NCBI GenBank assembly: GCA_021799315.1
Contig: JAJZAR010000028.1
Span: 1 to 14,807 of the forward strand
Origin: Thermoplasmata archaeon
Lineage (GTDB): Archaea; Thermoplasmatota; Thermoplasmata; Thermoplasmatales; Thermoplasmataceae
Direction: 5' to 3'
Length of the DNA stretch: 14,807 bases
Made by a program: the position numbers and the translations under genes. The notes beneath the pieces are model-generated. The model was not told where the DNA came from, did no database searches, and saw only the letters and a program-made list of their open reading frames with translations. Of the stretch, positions 14,268 through 14,807 are shown piece after piece (position 1 is the first letter of the stretch; each line of letters starts with the position of its first letter).

Positions 14268-14807
14268 TTCTGGTTTTCATTCTCGGCATCCTGTTTCATC
14301 TTTTTCTTTTTCTCAATACGTCTTGAAGCAGCTACGCCAACAAAATAAAGGACAATAATGGGAATGGCAAGAAGCATCATGGTAATGCCGGTTACACCTG
14401 GTGAGAATATGAGGCCAAACACAAGGGCTATCACAATGGCATATCTCCAGTGAGCAAACCAATAATTTGAAGGCACAAGATTTAGATAAGTCAACCCAAC
14501 CATTACAACTGGTGTTTCAAAGGAGAGTCCAAAGGACAATACGTATATGAAGAAGAAAGACACAAAGCTTGAAATGCTCATTGTTGGCTGCGCGCCTACC
14601 CCCAGATCGAATTCAAAAAGTATCCTGAACATAAGAGGAGCTACAAAATAAATTCCAATTGATGCTCCAAGAAGAAACAGTAAAAGAGCAGGAATTAGCG
14701 TTGTTTTTATAAGTCTACGTTCATTTGTTTTCAATGCTGGACCTATAAACCTACTCACCTGATAGGTGATGTTTGGGGATGTAACGATGATAGATAGGAA
14801 TAGGCAC
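14255..14807 (-). CDS. tatC: Twin-arginine translocase subunit TatC, C-terminal part
   Basis: TatC is the six-helix receptor of the Tat pathway, which exports folded, often cofactor-bearing proteins. The gene runs on the minus strand and enters from the right edge, so its N-terminus is missing. The frame is open to the edge, and the visible part, about 183 residues, covers the end of TM2 to TM6. Landmarks: SPNITYQVSRFIGPAL followed by KTNERR, the cytoplasmic 'PAL..(E)R' loop; LSFGLSFETPVV with the conserved TM4 Glu; and SPGVTGITMMLLAIPIIVLY for TM5-TM6. An internal GTG at 14758 is not the start, because conserved TatC sequence continues upstream of it. The tail is very charged (RRIEKKKKMK, then Glu/Asn/Gln-rich). 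It converges with the crotonase gene. Confidence 0.9.
   Translation of the reverse strand, partial: CLFLSIIVTSPNITYQVSRFIGPALKTNERRLIKTTLIPALLLFLLGASIGIYFVAPLMFRILFEFDLGVGAQPTMSISSFVSFFFIYVLSFGLSFETPVVMVGLTYLNLVPSNYWFAHWRYAIVIALVFGLIFSPGVTGITMMLLAIPIIVLYFVGVAASRRIEKKKKMKQDAENENQNQEK
14301..14312 (+). terminator. Possible oligo-T terminator of the nuo operon
   Basis: TTTTTCTTTTTC lies 34 bases after the crotonase stop on the plus strand. Archaeal RNA polymerase terminates at such T runs without a hairpin. The stretch also encodes the lysine-rich tail of TatC on the other strand, so it may owe its composition to that instead. Weak evidence. Confidence 0.3.

Noticed and set aside
1..14807. CRISPR arrays, insertion sequences, tRNA or rRNA genes, long repeats
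   Set aside because: I scanned by eye and saw none; coding sequence occupies nearly all of the window and no gap exceeds about 65 bases.

Overview
The window reads as a piece of an archaeal chromosome, most likely from the Thermoplasmata (Thermoplasma/Ferroplasma/Cuniculiplasma-like). The grounds are the archaea-only tRNA-Gln amidotransferase pair GatD-GatE, TATA boxes about 25-30 bases before leaderless or nearly leaderless starts, GGTG/GAGGTG-type Shine-Dalgarno sites inside operons, frequent TTG starts, and an 11-subunit complex I gene set without nuoEFG. The taxon is an inference; no rRNA or marker tree is available here.

Layout. 1-241: 3' end of a DUF72-family gene. 306-3358: gatD-gatE, translationally coupled, behind a TATA box at 270-277. 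3366-3373: TATA box for a second, very long operon. 3393-12933: nuoA, B, C, D, H, I, J (split into two genes), K, L, M, N, almost without gaps. 12935-14267: three more genes in the same string, namely two small proteins I do not recognise and a crotonase-fold (enoyl-CoA hydratase/isomerase family) protein. 14255-14807, minus strand: 3' part of tatC, convergent with and overlapping the crotonase gene by 13 bases. There is no intergenic stretch longer than about 65 bases, and I see no RNA gene, mobile element, CRISPR or long repeat.

How the genes work together. GatDE converts Glu-tRNA(Gln) to Gln-tRNA(Gln). The nuo genes encode the quinone-reducing arm (NuoB, C, D, I, with Fe-S cluster N2 and two ferredoxin-type clusters) and the proton-pumping membrane arm (A, H, J, K, L, M, N) of complex I. 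The NADH-oxidising module (NuoE, F, G) and an F420 input subunit (FpoF) are absent from the operon, so the electron donor cannot be read from this window.

The most interesting points are (i) NuoH lacks several acidic residues that are normally conserved in the quinone-to-pump channel and has a new Glu, (ii) NuoM has Leu where the central pump lysine usually sits, and (iii) two orphan small proteins plus a crotonase are locked into the end of the nuo operon. The rest is an ordinary, if compact, housekeeping region. I did not find a clearly new defence or mobile system.
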